Positions 54,638 to 63,708 of a stretch of DNA of 64,000 bases are shown one piece after another. Under the pieces are notes generated by a model. It made no database searches. It was not told the DNA's origin and worked only from the letters and a program-made list of their open reading frames with translations. How positions within the stretch are numbered: the first letter of the stretch is position 1; each line of letters begins with the position of its first letter. The position numbers and the translations under genes were made by a program. Source of the stretch: Agrobacterium tumefaciens (GTDB lineage Bacteria > Pseudomonadota > Alphaproteobacteria > Rhizobiales > Rhizobiaceae); assembly GCF_017726655.1 (NCBI RefSeq), contig NZ_CP072309.1, positions 489,501 through 553,500 of the forward strand, written 5' to 3'.

Positions 54638-55912
54638 TTACTGAAACTTGTCCAGCATCTTGTAATAAAAGCCCACCAGCGGCAAAAACCACGGTTTTCC
54701 GAAGTGCCCGGGCACCGCTGGCCAGTCCAGACCCTTCAGCGGATTGTTGTCCGGACGTCCGAGAATGGCGTCGGCCATGATCATGCCGAGATGCGTCGAG
54801 AGTTGCGCGCCATGGCCGGAATAGCCCATGGCGTACCAGACGCCGTCATGGAAACCGGCGCGCGGGTAACGGTCCTTGGTCATGTCCACCAGTCCGCCCC
54901 AGCAATAATCGATTGGTACATGGGCGAGTTGCGGGAAGATGCGGTGCAGGCTGTCCTGCAGGATTGCGCCGCTCTTGGCATCGGAACGCTGATCGGATGT
55001 CGCGGAAAAACGGGCGCGGCCGCCGAAAATCAAACGATTGTCCGGCGCAAGACGGAAATAATTGCCGATATTCATAGTGTTGACATAGGTGCGGTTGCCG
55101 GGAACCGAGGCTTTGATTTCGGCATCCGTCAGCGGCCGCGTGGCGATGATGAAGCTGCCAACGGCGATGATGCGCCGGCGGAAGTAACCGAAGCCGGAGG
55201 GCGTATAGGCGCCGGTGGCGACCAAAACATTGTCTGCCGTCAGCTTGCCACGCGCGGTCTCCAGTTCATGCATCCCGCCGTTCTGGACATGTTTCGTCAC
55301 GGCTGCGTTTTCAAAAATTACCGCGCCATGACGGCTGGCGGCTTGCGCAAGGCCAGCGACATAACGGCCCATATGCATCATGGCGCTCTTTTTCGAAAGC
55401 ATGGCGCCATAAAAAGGCGAGCCGATTTCCGCCTTCAGTTCCGCCTCTGACAACAGCGCCGTATCGGGATCCACCTCGGCGTGAACCGCTTCGAAATTCC
55501 GGGCAAGGCCTTCGAAATGCTGGGGCTTCGATGCCATCTTGAGCTTGCCGGCCCGGCGGAAATTGCAGTCGATATTTTCCTCGGCGATGAGGCTTTCCAG
55601 CGTATCGATGGAGGCATCGAGCGCCTGATAGAGCGCGATGGCGCGCTCCTTGCCGAGTTCTGCCTTGGCAGAGAGGTAGGAATGGGCAAGGCCATTGTTC
55701 AGATGGCCACCGTTGCGACCCGAAGCACCCCAGCCGACGCGCTGCCCTTCCAGAACGACGACGCGCGCACCGGCTTTTGCAAGCTGGCGCGCAGCACCGA
55801 GACCCGTGAAGCCGCCGCCAATGACGGCCACATCATAATGGCCTTCGACAGGACCTTGCGCCGCTCCAGCAAACAGCGGCGCCGTGTCGTGCCAATAGGA
55901 GACGAGCTTCAT
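54638..55912 (-). CDS. FAD-dependent amine oxidase (gamma-glutamylputrescine oxidase-like)
   Basis: 424 aa DAO-family flavoenzyme. FAD motif VAVIGGGFTGLGAARQLA (about residues 28-45), GRNGGHLNNG and the C-terminal GYSGHGAQLSTHLG are typical of the PuuB/OrdL group. It oxidises a secondary or primary amine, with gamma-glutamylputrescine the best-known substrate; taurine or amino-acid derivatives are alternatives. The TTG upstream is an alternative start; GAGAGGAC precedes the ATG. Followed upstream by a dehalogenase-like gene on the same strand. Confidence 0.85.
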   Translation of the reverse strand: MKLVSYWHDTAPLFAGAAQGPVEGHYDVAVIGGGFTGLGAARQLAKAGARVVVLEGQRVGWGASGRNGGHLNNGLAHSYLSAKAELGKERAIALYQALDASIDTLESLIAEENIDCNFRRAGKLKMASKPQHFEGLARNFEAVHAEVDPDTALLSEAELKAEIGSPFYGAMLSKKSAMMHMGRYVAGLAQAASRHGAVIFENAAVTKHVQNGGMHELETARGKLTADNVLVATGAYTPSGFGYFRRRIIAVGSFIIATRPLTDAEIKASVPGNRTYVNTMNIGNYFRLAPDNRLIFGGRARFSATSDQRSDAKSGAILQDSLHRIFPQLAHVPIDYCWGGLVDMTKDRYPRAGFHDGVWYAMGYSGHGAQLSTHLGMIMADAILGRPDNNPLKGLDWPAVPGHFGKPWFLPLVGFYYKMLDKFQ

Positions 55913-55927
55913 GATCAATGTCCTCTC

Positions 55928-56596
55928 TTACAGTCCGACAACGGCCGCAAGACCGGAAATGTCTGAAATTTCCGTATAACCGTAATAGGGATTTGCAGGT
56001 TCATGGCCACGGTTGACCCAGACCTTGTTCTTAATGCCGAGATCATGCGCGGACATCAGATCGTAACGGAACGAGGACGAAACGTGCAGGATTTCCTCCG
56101 GACCGCAACCGAGCATGTCGAACATATATTCGAAAGCCTTGAAATGCGGCTTATAGGCCTGCGCCTGCTCGGCCGTATAGACCGCATGAAACGGTGCTCC
56201 GAGTTTGGCGACATTCGACATGATCTGCGAGTTCATGGCGTTGGACAGAATGACGAGTGGGATTTCCTTGGCGACCTTGGAAAGACCCGCCGGAACGTCC
56301 GCATGCGGCCCCCACGTCGGAACCCGCTCATAGACCATTGCTGCATCTTCATCCTTGAAGGCTACACCATTGCGCTTGCAGGTGCGCCACAGGGCGTTGT
56401 GAACGACGTCTGCATAGGGTTTCCAGTCATGCATGACCTCGTCCAGTCGATAGGCGGAAAAATTCCTGATGAACTCTTCCATCTCCGCCTCTCCCAGACG
56501 ATCACCATAGAGATCGCGGGCAGCCTCTGCCATCTGGAAATGAATGAGCGTGCCGTGGCAATCGAATGTGATGTATTTCGGGCGGAAGGTGGTCAT
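55928..56596 (-). CDS. Haloacid dehalogenase type II-like hydrolase
   Basis: 222 aa HAD-superfamily enzyme. The nucleophile Asp is in ITFDCHGTLI (about residues 9-18); LSNAMNSQ and the late acid motif YKPHFKAFEYM follow, then SSSFRYDLMSAHDLG. Type II haloacid dehalogenases convert 2-haloacids to hydroxyacids, but many members are phosphatases. It precedes the FAD oxidase by 15 bp, so the two are co-transcribed. Confidence 0.83.
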   Translation of the reverse strand: MTTFRPKYITFDCHGTLIHFQMAEAARDLYGDRLGEAEMEEFIRNFSAYRLDEVMHDWKPYADVVHNALWRTCKRNGVAFKDEDAAMVYERVPTWGPHADVPAGLSKVAKEIPLVILSNAMNSQIMSNVAKLGAPFHAVYTAEQAQAYKPHFKAFEYMFDMLGCGPEEILHVSSSFRYDLMSAHDLGIKNKVWVNRGHEPANPYYGYTEISDISGLAAVVGL

Positions 56597-56918
56597 CTCG
56601 TCGTCATCCTTGCTTGGGGATTGGTGGTGGCTGCAATAACCAGATCATAGAGGCCTTTGGCTGATCGGCGCACCGCAATTGACGCTCATGGAAGCAGATT
56701 GTTGCGTATGCGGCCGCCGGTTTGGCAGAGAGTTGCGCGGGGGCGGGCCAGCTGCTTTCTCCACTTTCTACCTTCCCGGCCGGCGCGACGTGGACGCGGC
56801 ATAAGATGCGGCGGCGGATAAAAGCAACAGCGAAACATATCGAACCTTCCCATTTGTCAGGACAATCTTCTTCCGGCACCAGTCTATCAATGAATGAGCA
56901 GAAAAACGGAGTTCCGAC
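56597..56918. other. Divergent intergenic region
   Basis: 322 bp between the leftward dehalogenase-oxidase pair and the rightward aminotransferase operon. It should contain both promoters. I see a GGAG site before the GNAT gene but no convincing operator palindrome or promoter pair. Confidence 0.45.
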
Positions 56919-57755
56919 ATGCAGGCGAGCCTGATCGATATCCAACCTTTTCAAGCGGACCATCTTGATGCGGCCGTTGAACTTTCCCGCCAGGCCGGAT
57001 GGCCGCACCGGAAAGAGGACTGGGCGATGGTCCTTTCCATCAGCAAAGGTTTCGTTGCCGTTGACGACGGGCGCGTCGTCGGAACGGCGATGGCAACGCT
57101 GCTCGGAGAACGCTGCGCCACCGTCAACATGGTGATCGTGGATGAAAGCATGCGCGGCCGGGGCCTTGGACGCAAATTGATGGATGCGGCGCTCGACGCC
57201 GCCGACGATCGTGAATGCCGTCTGGTCGCCACTGCCGATGGGCTGCCGCTTTATGAAAAACTGGGATTCGTCGCCTGGGGTCAGGTGGTTCAGCATCAGG
57301 GAATTCCGAAGACCCCCACCAAACCGGAAAATGTAGCCTGGGCGCCAAACATCGACGCGGCCGAACTTGCGACACTTGATGCAGAGGCTTTCGGCGCAGA
57401 TCGGACACCGCTTTTTGCGGCACTTGCGCAAAGGGCACGTTTCGCGACGGTGAGGAGCGAAGGCGTCATTCAGGGATTTGCGGCAATGCGTACCTTCGGT
57501 CGCGGCGAAGTCATCGGTCCGGTCGTGGCCGAAGACATTGAAATTGCAAAAGATTTGATTGCATTCGCGATGTCGGAACGCCCTGGCGCATTCCTGCGTG
57601 TGGATACAACCGTCAAGGCTGGGCTCGGTTCGTGGCTTGCGGAACAGGGCCTTGCCCATGTCGGCGGCGGCATTGCCATGCGCCGGTCAACGACCGAACT
57701 ACCTTCTGAAAAGAGATTGAAAACATTCGCATTGACCAGCCAGGCGCTGGGCTGA
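56919..57755 (+). CDS. GNAT family acetyltransferase with second C-terminal acetyltransferase-like domain
   Basis: 278 aa. The N-terminal GNAT domain (residues 1-135) has VNMVIVDESMRGRGLGRKLMDAAL as acetyl-CoA loop and LPLYEKLGFVAWG near its end. Residues 150-265 form a second, degenerate domain of the kind found in two-domain GNAT proteins (LRVDTTVKAGLGSWLAEQGL). It probably N-acetylates an amine or amino acid. First gene of a rightward operon with an aminotransferase and an ABC importer. Confidence 0.84.
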   Translation: MQASLIDIQPFQADHLDAAVELSRQAGWPHRKEDWAMVLSISKGFVAVDDGRVVGTAMATLLGERCATVNMVIVDESMRGRGLGRKLMDAALDAADDRECRLVATADGLPLYEKLGFVAWGQVVQHQGIPKTPTKPENVAWAPNIDAAELATLDAEAFGADRTPLFAALAQRARFATVRSEGVIQGFAAMRTFGRGEVIGPVVAEDIEIAKDLIAFAMSERPGAFLRVDTTVKAGLGSWLAEQGLAHVGGGIAMRRSTTELPSEKRLKTFALTSQALG

Positions 57756-57769
57756 ACCGGGAGAAACAC

Positions 57770-59143
57770 ATGCTAAGCAATTCACTGATCGAACTGGACC
57801 GCGCCCATCTGGTGCATCCGGTCTCGTCCTTCCGCGGCCATGAAAAGCTTGGCGTGCGGGTGCTCCAATCGGCGAAAGGCGCCACCGTCACCGACATGAC
57901 AGGTCATCAGCTGATCGATGGCTTTGCAGGGCTATGGTGTGTCAATGCCGGTTACGGACACGACAGCATCGTTGAGGCGGCGGCAAGGCAGATGCGGGAA
58001 TTGCCCTATGCGACGGCCTATTTCGATATCGGAAGCGAACCCGCAATCCGGCTGGCCTCTGAGCTTGCCGACCGCGCACCCGGTGATCTCAACCACATCT
58101 ACTTCACGCTTGGCGGGTCCGACGCGGTGGACAGCACCATCAGATTCATCCGTTATTACTGGCACGCGAAAGGGGAGCCGCAGCGCGACCAGTTCATTTC
58201 CATCGAACAGGGGTATCACGGCTCCGCCACGGCCGGCTCAGGCTTGACGGCCCTGCCCGCGTTCCACGCCGGCTTCGGCGTGCCATACGACTGGCAGCAC
58301 AAAATTCCGTCGCACTATGCCTACCGCAACCCTGTTGGCAGCGATCCGGCGGCCATCATCGCCTCCTCCCTGCAAATCCTGAAAGAAAAGATCGAGTCCA
58401 TCGGCCCGGATCGTGTCGCCGCCTTTTACGCAGAACCCATTCAGGGCTCGGGCGGCGTTCTGGTGCCACCGCCGGGATGGATCAAGGCTATGCGCGAACT
58501 CTGCCGCTCCTATGGCATTCTTTTCGTCGCCGATGAAGTCATCACCGGCTTCGGTCGTACAGGACCGCTTTTTGCGTGTGCCGACGAGGACATCGTGCCT
58601 GATTTCATCACGACAGCCAAAGGCCTCACGTCAGGCTATGTGCCTATGGGCGCCGTCTTCATGGCCGACCACGTTTATGATACAATAGCCGACTTTGCTG
58701 GCGAGGCTGCCATCGGGCACGGATATACTTATTCCGCCCACCCCGTCAGCGCGGCTGTCGGTCTGGAAGTGCTGAAACTTTACGAAGGCGGACTGCTGGA
58801 GAATGGCCGTCGCGCCGGTGCGCGATTGATGGCCGGACTTGAGGGCTTGAGAAGCCACCCGCTGGTGGGCGACGTGCGCGGCCGTGGCATGCTTGCCGCC
58901 ATCGAACTCGTGACCGACAAGGACAGGAAGACTCCTTTGCCGGCCGCGGCTGCCCCCGCGCGAAAAGTTTTCGACCGCGCGTGGGAAAACGGCCTCATCG
59001 TGCGGGCCTTCGCGAATGGCATCCTCGGCTATGCGCCGCCGCTTTGCTGCACCGATAGCGATATTGACGCCATCATTGAGCGGACGCGCAAGACACTGGA
59101 CCAGACGCTTGGAGACCCGGCCGTACGCGCAGCCATGGCCTGA
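57770..59143 (+). CDS. Class III aminotransferase (omega-amino acid/diamine type)
   Basis: 457 aa PLP enzyme. AGLWCVNAGYGH near residue 52, GYHGSATAGSGLTAL, FVADEVITGFGRTG with the PLP-binding Asp, and the lysine in TTAKGLTSGYVPMGA are all visible. It resembles omega-aminotransferases acting on putrescine, beta-alanine or similar amines with pyruvate as acceptor. 14 bp after the GNAT gene. With the FAD oxidase next door it suggests diamine or polyamine use (inference). Confidence 0.88.
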   Translation: MLSNSLIELDRAHLVHPVSSFRGHEKLGVRVLQSAKGATVTDMTGHQLIDGFAGLWCVNAGYGHDSIVEAAARQMRELPYATAYFDIGSEPAIRLASELADRAPGDLNHIYFTLGGSDAVDSTIRFIRYYWHAKGEPQRDQFISIEQGYHGSATAGSGLTALPAFHAGFGVPYDWQHKIPSHYAYRNPVGSDPAAIIASSLQILKEKIESIGPDRVAAFYAEPIQGSGGVLVPPPGWIKAMRELCRSYGILFVADEVITGFGRTGPLFACADEDIVPDFITTAKGLTSGYVPMGAVFMADHVYDTIADFAGEAAIGHGYTYSAHPVSAAVGLEVLKLYEGGLLENGRRAGARLMAGLEGLRSHPLVGDVRGRGMLAAIELVTDKDRKTPLPAAAAPARKVFDRAWENGLIVRAFANGILGYAPPLCCTDSDIDAIIERTRKTLDQTLGDPAVRAAMA

Positions 59144-59399
59144 GGCGAAAGTAAACTGCGTTGCGGCGCCCTCTGGAAATGTCGCAACGCCCCACTTATT
59201 CGCAATATTCTGCCGAACAGCTGATCCAATTCGGCGTATCCCGCGCGCCGAAGGTGCCAAACTAGCACTGTAGACCGCAACAAACGCCATAAAAAAGGGC
59301 GTAACGACAAAATGGGAACGGGACAAGGATCTCGTCCGGGAACAGAATAATCTGCCGCAGCCGTCCCAAGAGGCCGAGGCAGCAAAGTGGAGACCCACA
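59144..59399 (+). other. Intergenic region with no recognised gene
   Basis: 256 bp between the aminotransferase and the second dehalogenase-like gene. No hairpin terminator or promoter is obvious. The end holds the GGAG for the TTG start at 59400. Confidence 0.4.
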
Positions 59400-60113
59400 T
59401 TGCCCAAGAAACTGAGCGACTTCAAATATATGAGCTTCGACGTGGTGGGCACCCTCATCGATTTCGAAGGTGGCCTGAAATCGACCCTGGCAGCGATCGG
59501 TACGGAAAACGGCGTGGAGGTCGGTGGCGAAAAAGCGCTCGCGCTCTACCGCGCTGCCCGGTATTCCGATGCGACCGATCTGTTTCCGGACGATCTCGTC
59601 CGTGTCTACCTGATCATTGCCCCCGAACTTGGCCTGCCGGCAGAGCGGGCGTTCGGCGAGCGCCTGCGTGATGCGGCAAAAGACTGGAAAGGCTTTGAAG
59701 ACAGCCGCGCCGCAATGGCAGAACTGGCAAAGACACATCGCCTCATCGCCATGACCAATGCCCAGCGCTGGGCCTTCGACTATTTTTCGAAGGAGCTTGG
59801 CAATCCCTTTCATGCCGCCTTCACGGCGGATGACACGGGCACGGAAAAACCCGATCCGGCCTTCTTCGAAAAGGTATTTGCTTTCGTCGAAAGCGAGGGC
59901 GCATCGAAGGACGACATTCTGCACGTCGCGCAAAGCCAGTACCACGATATCGGCATTTCCCGGAAACTGGGCATGACGAATTGTTGGATCGAGCGTCGCC
60001 ACGCCCAGAAGGGCTATGGCGGCACGATAGAGCCGGAGAATTTTACGGAGCCGGACTATCACTTCACGTCGATGGCTGGCCTTGCCGAAGCGACGAGACA
60101 AGCAGCCGGTTAA
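59400..60113 (+). CDS. Haloacid dehalogenase type II-like hydrolase (second copy)
   Basis: 237 aa HAD enzyme with the nucleophile in MSFDVVGTLIDFEGG (about residues 11-25), AMTNAQRWAFDYFS, TEKPDPAFFEKV and VAQSQYHDIGISRKLGMTN. It begins with TTG, with GGAG nine bases ahead; the next ATG is ten codons in. It resembles the leftward HAD gene at 55928 in family but not closely in sequence. The role in this locus is unknown; a phosphatase or dehalogenase acting on an intermediate is possible. Confidence 0.82.
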   Translation: MPKKLSDFKYMSFDVVGTLIDFEGGLKSTLAAIGTENGVEVGGEKALALYRAARYSDATDLFPDDLVRVYLIIAPELGLPAERAFGERLRDAAKDWKGFEDSRAAMAELAKTHRLIAMTNAQRWAFDYFSKELGNPFHAAFTADDTGTEKPDPAFFEKVFAFVESEGASKDDILHVAQSQYHDIGISRKLGMTNCWIERRHAQKGYGGTIEPENFTEPDYHFTSMAGLAEATRQAAG

Positions 60114-60200
60114 GCCATACTCCAGAAGACGCAGCGCGAACCGCCCTGCGGTGTCGAGTATTTTTCAATCGGATTTCAACAAATACAAAAGGGGAATACC

Positions 60201-61811
60201 ATGAGTGACAGGATTACAAACTGGACCCGCTCTGACGATGCCGCCGTTGAACAGGCGATCCGCCGCGGCGCGACGCGGCGTGAGCTGCTTCACATGATGC
60301 TGGCGGGTGGCGTGGCCCTTTCGGCCGGTTCGGCCATCCTCGGCCGCGCCTCGAAGGCCGTGGCGGCAACACCGGTTTCCGGTGGCTCGTTAAAGGCGGC
60401 CGGATGGTCCTCCTCCACCGCCGATACGCTCGACCCCGCAAAGGCCTCGCTTTCGACGGATTATGTCCGTTGCTGCGCCCTTTATAGCCGGCTTACCTTT
60501 CTCGACGTTTCCGGCACACCGCAGATGGAGCTGGCCGAATCCATCGAAACGAAAGATGCCAAAACGTGGACGGTCAAATTGCGTTCCGGCGTCACCTTCC
60601 ATGACGGCAAGTCTTTGACGGCCGATGACGTGGTCTATTCGCTTAAGCGTCACCTCGATCCCGCTGTCGGCTCCAAGGTCGCCAAGATCGCGGCTCAAAT
60701 GACCGGTTTCAAGGCGGTCGACAAAAACACCGTCGAAATTACGCTGGCAAACCCGAACGCCGACCTGCCATCCATCCTTGCGCTGCATCACTTCATGATC
60801 GTTGCCGATGGCGCTACGGACTTCTCCAAAGGCAATGGCACCGGTGCGTTCAAGCTCGAGAAATTCGAGCCCGGCGTTCGCTCCGTCATGGCAAAGAATG
60901 CGAATTACTGGAAGTCCGGCGGTCCGCATCTCGACAGTTTTGAGTTCATGGCGATTTCCGACGACAATGCACGCGTCAACGCCCTTCTTTCCGGCGACAT
61001 CCAGCTTGCTGCCGCCATCAATCCACGTGCGCTTCGCCTGCTCGACAAACAGGACGGCGTCGTCATGTCCAAGACGACGTCCGGAAATTATACCAACCTC
61101 AACATTCGGCTTGATCAGGCACCCGGCAACAAAATCGACTTCGTTGCGGGCATGAAATCGCTGATCAATCGCGAGCAGATCGTCAAGGCGGCGCTGCGCG
61201 GCCTCGGTGAAGTTGGCAACGACCAGCCCGTTCCGCCCATGAGCCCCTATCACAACCCGGACCTCAAACCGAAGGCCTTCGATCTGGACAAGGCAAAGTT
61301 TCATTTCGAAAAAGCCGGCGTCATCGGTCAGTCCATTCCGGTCATCGCATCGGATGCGGCAGGATCATCCATCGACATGGCAATGATCATGCAGGCTTCG
61401 GCCGCACAAATCGGCGTCAAGCTCGACGTACAACGGGTGCCATCGGATGGCTACTGGAGCAATTACTGGCTGAAGGCACCGATACACTTCGGCAACATCA
61501 ACCCGCGCCCGACACCGGACATCCTCTTCTCCCTGCTCTACGCCTCCGATGCACCCTGGAACGAAAGCCAGTACAAGTCGGAAAAGTTCGACAAGATGAT
61601 GCTAGAGGCCCGCGGCCTGCTCGACATGGAAAAGCGCAAGCAAATCTATTTCGAAATGCAGGCGATGATTGCCGATGAAGCCGGCACCATCATTCCGGCC
61701 TATATTTCGAATGTCGACGCGATCTCCTCCAAGCTGAAGGGTTTGGAAGCAAATCCGCTTGGCGGCATGATGGGGTACGCGTTTGCGGAATACGTCTGGC
61801 TCGAAGCCTGA
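60201..61811 (+). CDS. Peptide-type ABC transporter substrate-binding protein (SBP family 5), Tat-exported
   Basis: 536 aa. The N-terminus has a twin-arginine signal, TRRELLHMMLAGGVALSAG at about residues 26-44, with cleavage near AVAA (residue 56). The mature part has family-5 features such as TWTVKLRSGVTFHDGKSLTADDVVYSLKRH (by position about 114-143). Tat rather than Sec export is unlike the first importer's binding protein. It serves the permeases and ATPase that follow. Ligand may be a peptide or an amine-containing compound. Confidence 0.88.
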   Translation: MSDRITNWTRSDDAAVEQAIRRGATRRELLHMMLAGGVALSAGSAILGRASKAVAATPVSGGSLKAAGWSSSTADTLDPAKASLSTDYVRCCALYSRLTFLDVSGTPQMELAESIETKDAKTWTVKLRSGVTFHDGKSLTADDVVYSLKRHLDPAVGSKVAKIAAQMTGFKAVDKNTVEITLANPNADLPSILALHHFMIVADGATDFSKGNGTGAFKLEKFEPGVRSVMAKNANYWKSGGPHLDSFEFMAISDDNARVNALLSGDIQLAAAINPRALRLLDKQDGVVMSKTTSGNYTNLNIRLDQAPGNKIDFVAGMKSLINREQIVKAALRGLGEVGNDQPVPPMSPYHNPDLKPKAFDLDKAKFHFEKAGVIGQSIPVIASDAAGSSIDMAMIMQASAAQIGVKLDVQRVPSDGYWSNYWLKAPIHFGNINPRPTPDILFSLLYASDAPWNESQYKSEKFDKMMLEARGLLDMEKRKQIYFEMQAMIADEAGTIIPAYISNVDAISSKLKGLEANPLGGMMGYAFAEYVWLEA

Positions 61812-61903
61812 TAGACCATGGAGCCGGGCATTCAAGTGCCCGGCGACCTTTCCGCCGATGCGGGAAGCCTCCACAATAAGGGCCGGTCGCAGGAGCATCT
61901 TGA

Positions 61904-62854
61904 ATGAACAGCCGAATATTGTCTCTTATCGCCAGGCGGCTGGTCGTCATGCTGACGACGCTGCTGATTGTGTCGTTTATCGTCTTTTCCGCCACCAGCC
62001 TGCTGCCCGGCGATACCGCGACGATCCTCCTCGGCCAGGCTGCCACGCCGGAGGCGGTGGCGGGTCTGCGGACCGCGATGCATCTTGATGATCCGGCCCT
62101 TCTACGTTTCGTGCGCTGGCTTGTCGGCCTGCTGCACGGCGAACTTGGCACGTCCTACGCCAACAACATGGCGATCGCCGATCTCATCGGCCCCCGTTTC
62201 GTCAATTCCATGAAACTTGCCGGCATCACCACCATCATTGCCGTGCCGCTGGCGCTCACGCTCGGCATCAGCTCCGCCATGCTGCGCGGAACGCTTTATG
62301 ATCGGGTTGTCACAATTCTCACAATTGGCGTCATCTCCGTGCCGGAATTCATGATCGCCACGCTCGCCGTCCTCCTGTTTGCCGTTTATCTGAAATGGCT
62401 ACCGGCATTGTCACTGGTTAGCGAGGTTCATACGCTATTCGATGTGCTGCGCGTTTATGCCATGCCGGTCATCGCGCTTACCTTCGTCGTTTCGGCGCAG
62501 ATGATCCGGATGAGCCGTGCCGCGGTGATCGAGACCCTGGATACTCCTTATGTGGAAATGGCACTTCTGAAGGGCGCTCCACGCATGCGCATCGTGCTGC
62601 GTCATGCGCTGCCCAACGCGCTGGGCCCCATCGTCAATGCGGTCGCGCTGTCGCTCTCCTATCTCGTGGGCGGCGTTATCATCGTCGAGACGATCTTCAA
62701 CTATCCCGGCATCGCCAAACTGATGGTCGATGGTGTGGCAACCCGTGACCTGCCGCTGATCCAGACCTGCGCGATGATCTTCTGCGTCGGTTATCTCCTC
62801 CTCATCACGACAGCTGACATCATCGCCATCATGTCCAATCCAAGGCTGCGCTGA
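61904..62854 (+). CDS. ABC transporter permease (DppB/GsiC type)
   Basis: 316 aa inner-membrane protein. MNSRILSLIARRLVVMLTT and FSATSLLPGDTATILLGQAATPE are typical of DppB-like proteins. About six helices; the EAA loop with YVEMALLKGAPRMRI near residue 215. Overlaps the next permease by one base (TGATG). Confidence 0.92.
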   Translation: MNSRILSLIARRLVVMLTTLLIVSFIVFSATSLLPGDTATILLGQAATPEAVAGLRTAMHLDDPALLRFVRWLVGLLHGELGTSYANNMAIADLIGPRFVNSMKLAGITTIIAVPLALTLGISSAMLRGTLYDRVVTILTIGVISVPEFMIATLAVLLFAVYLKWLPALSLVSEVHTLFDVLRVYAMPVIALTFVVSAQMIRMSRAAVIETLDTPYVEMALLKGAPRMRIVLRHALPNALGPIVNAVALSLSYLVGGVIIVETIFNYPGIAKLMVDGVATRDLPLIQTCAMIFCVGYLLLITTADIIAIMSNPRLR

Positions 62855-63708
62855 TGACCGATCATATCAAGACATATCAGGGAACTTCGCGTTTGGGTTA
62901 CAAGATCAACGCAGTCGGCGTTTTCGGCTTTCTCGTCATTTTCCTCTGGGCGATGGTTGCGATTTTCGCCCCCTATCTCATTCCGCATCCGGTCGGTGAA
63001 ATCGTCGATTTCGATTACTTCGGGCCGATGACGTCAGATCTCTGGCTCGGTTCCGATTATCTCGGCCGTGACGTCTTCTCCCGCATCTTGATGGGTGCGC
63101 GCTTCACAGTCGGCATTTCGCTCGCGGCTGTCACCATCGCCTGCACCTGCGGCGTCGTACTCGGCATGTGCGCCGCCGTCATCGGCGGCTGGTTCGATGC
63201 GGCGCTGAGCCGATTTCTGGATGCGGTGAACTCCATTCCGAGCAAGCTTTTCGGCCTCGTCGTCGTCGCCGCGGTGGGGTCGTCCATTCCGGTGCTGATC
63301 ATCACGCTGTCCGTCATATACACGCCGGGCGCCTATCGTTTCGCCCGGGCACTCGCTGTCAACGTCAACACCATGGACTTTGTCACCGTTGCTCGCGTTC
63401 GCGGCGAAAACCTTCTCTACCTTATCGGCGCAGAAATACTGCCGAACATCATCCGTCCCGTACTTGCCGATCTCGGCGTGCGGTTCGTTTTCATCGTTCT
63501 GCTCTTGTCCGGGCTTTCCTTCCTCGGCCTCGGCCTGCAGCCGCCAAATGCGGATTGGGGCGCGCTGGTGCGCGAAAACATCGGTGGTCTGCCCTTTGCG
63601 GCACCAGCCGTCATATTCCCCTCGATCGCCATTGCCAGCCTGACGATCAGCGTCAACCTTCTGATCGACAACTTGCCGCAGAAAATCCGCGACAGGAGGG
63701 AAGCATGA
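62854..63708 (+). CDS. ABC transporter permease (DppC/GsiD type)
   Basis: 284 aa inner-membrane protein with six segments. WLGSDYLGRDVFSRILMGARFT near residue 67, the EAA loop FVTVARVRGENLLYLIGAEILPN and FLGLGLQPPNADWGALVREN are characteristic of DppC. Overlaps the ATPase gene by four bases (ATGA). Confidence 0.92.
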   Translation: MTDHIKTYQGTSRLGYKINAVGVFGFLVIFLWAMVAIFAPYLIPHPVGEIVDFDYFGPMTSDLWLGSDYLGRDVFSRILMGARFTVGISLAAVTIACTCGVVLGMCAAVIGGWFDAALSRFLDAVNSIPSKLFGLVVVAAVGSSIPVLIITLSVIYTPGAYRFARALAVNVNTMDFVTVARVRGENLLYLIGAEILPNIIRPVLADLGVRFVFIVLLLSGLSFLGLGLQPPNADWGALVRENIGGLPFAAPAVIFPSIAIASLTISVNLLIDNLPQKIRDRREA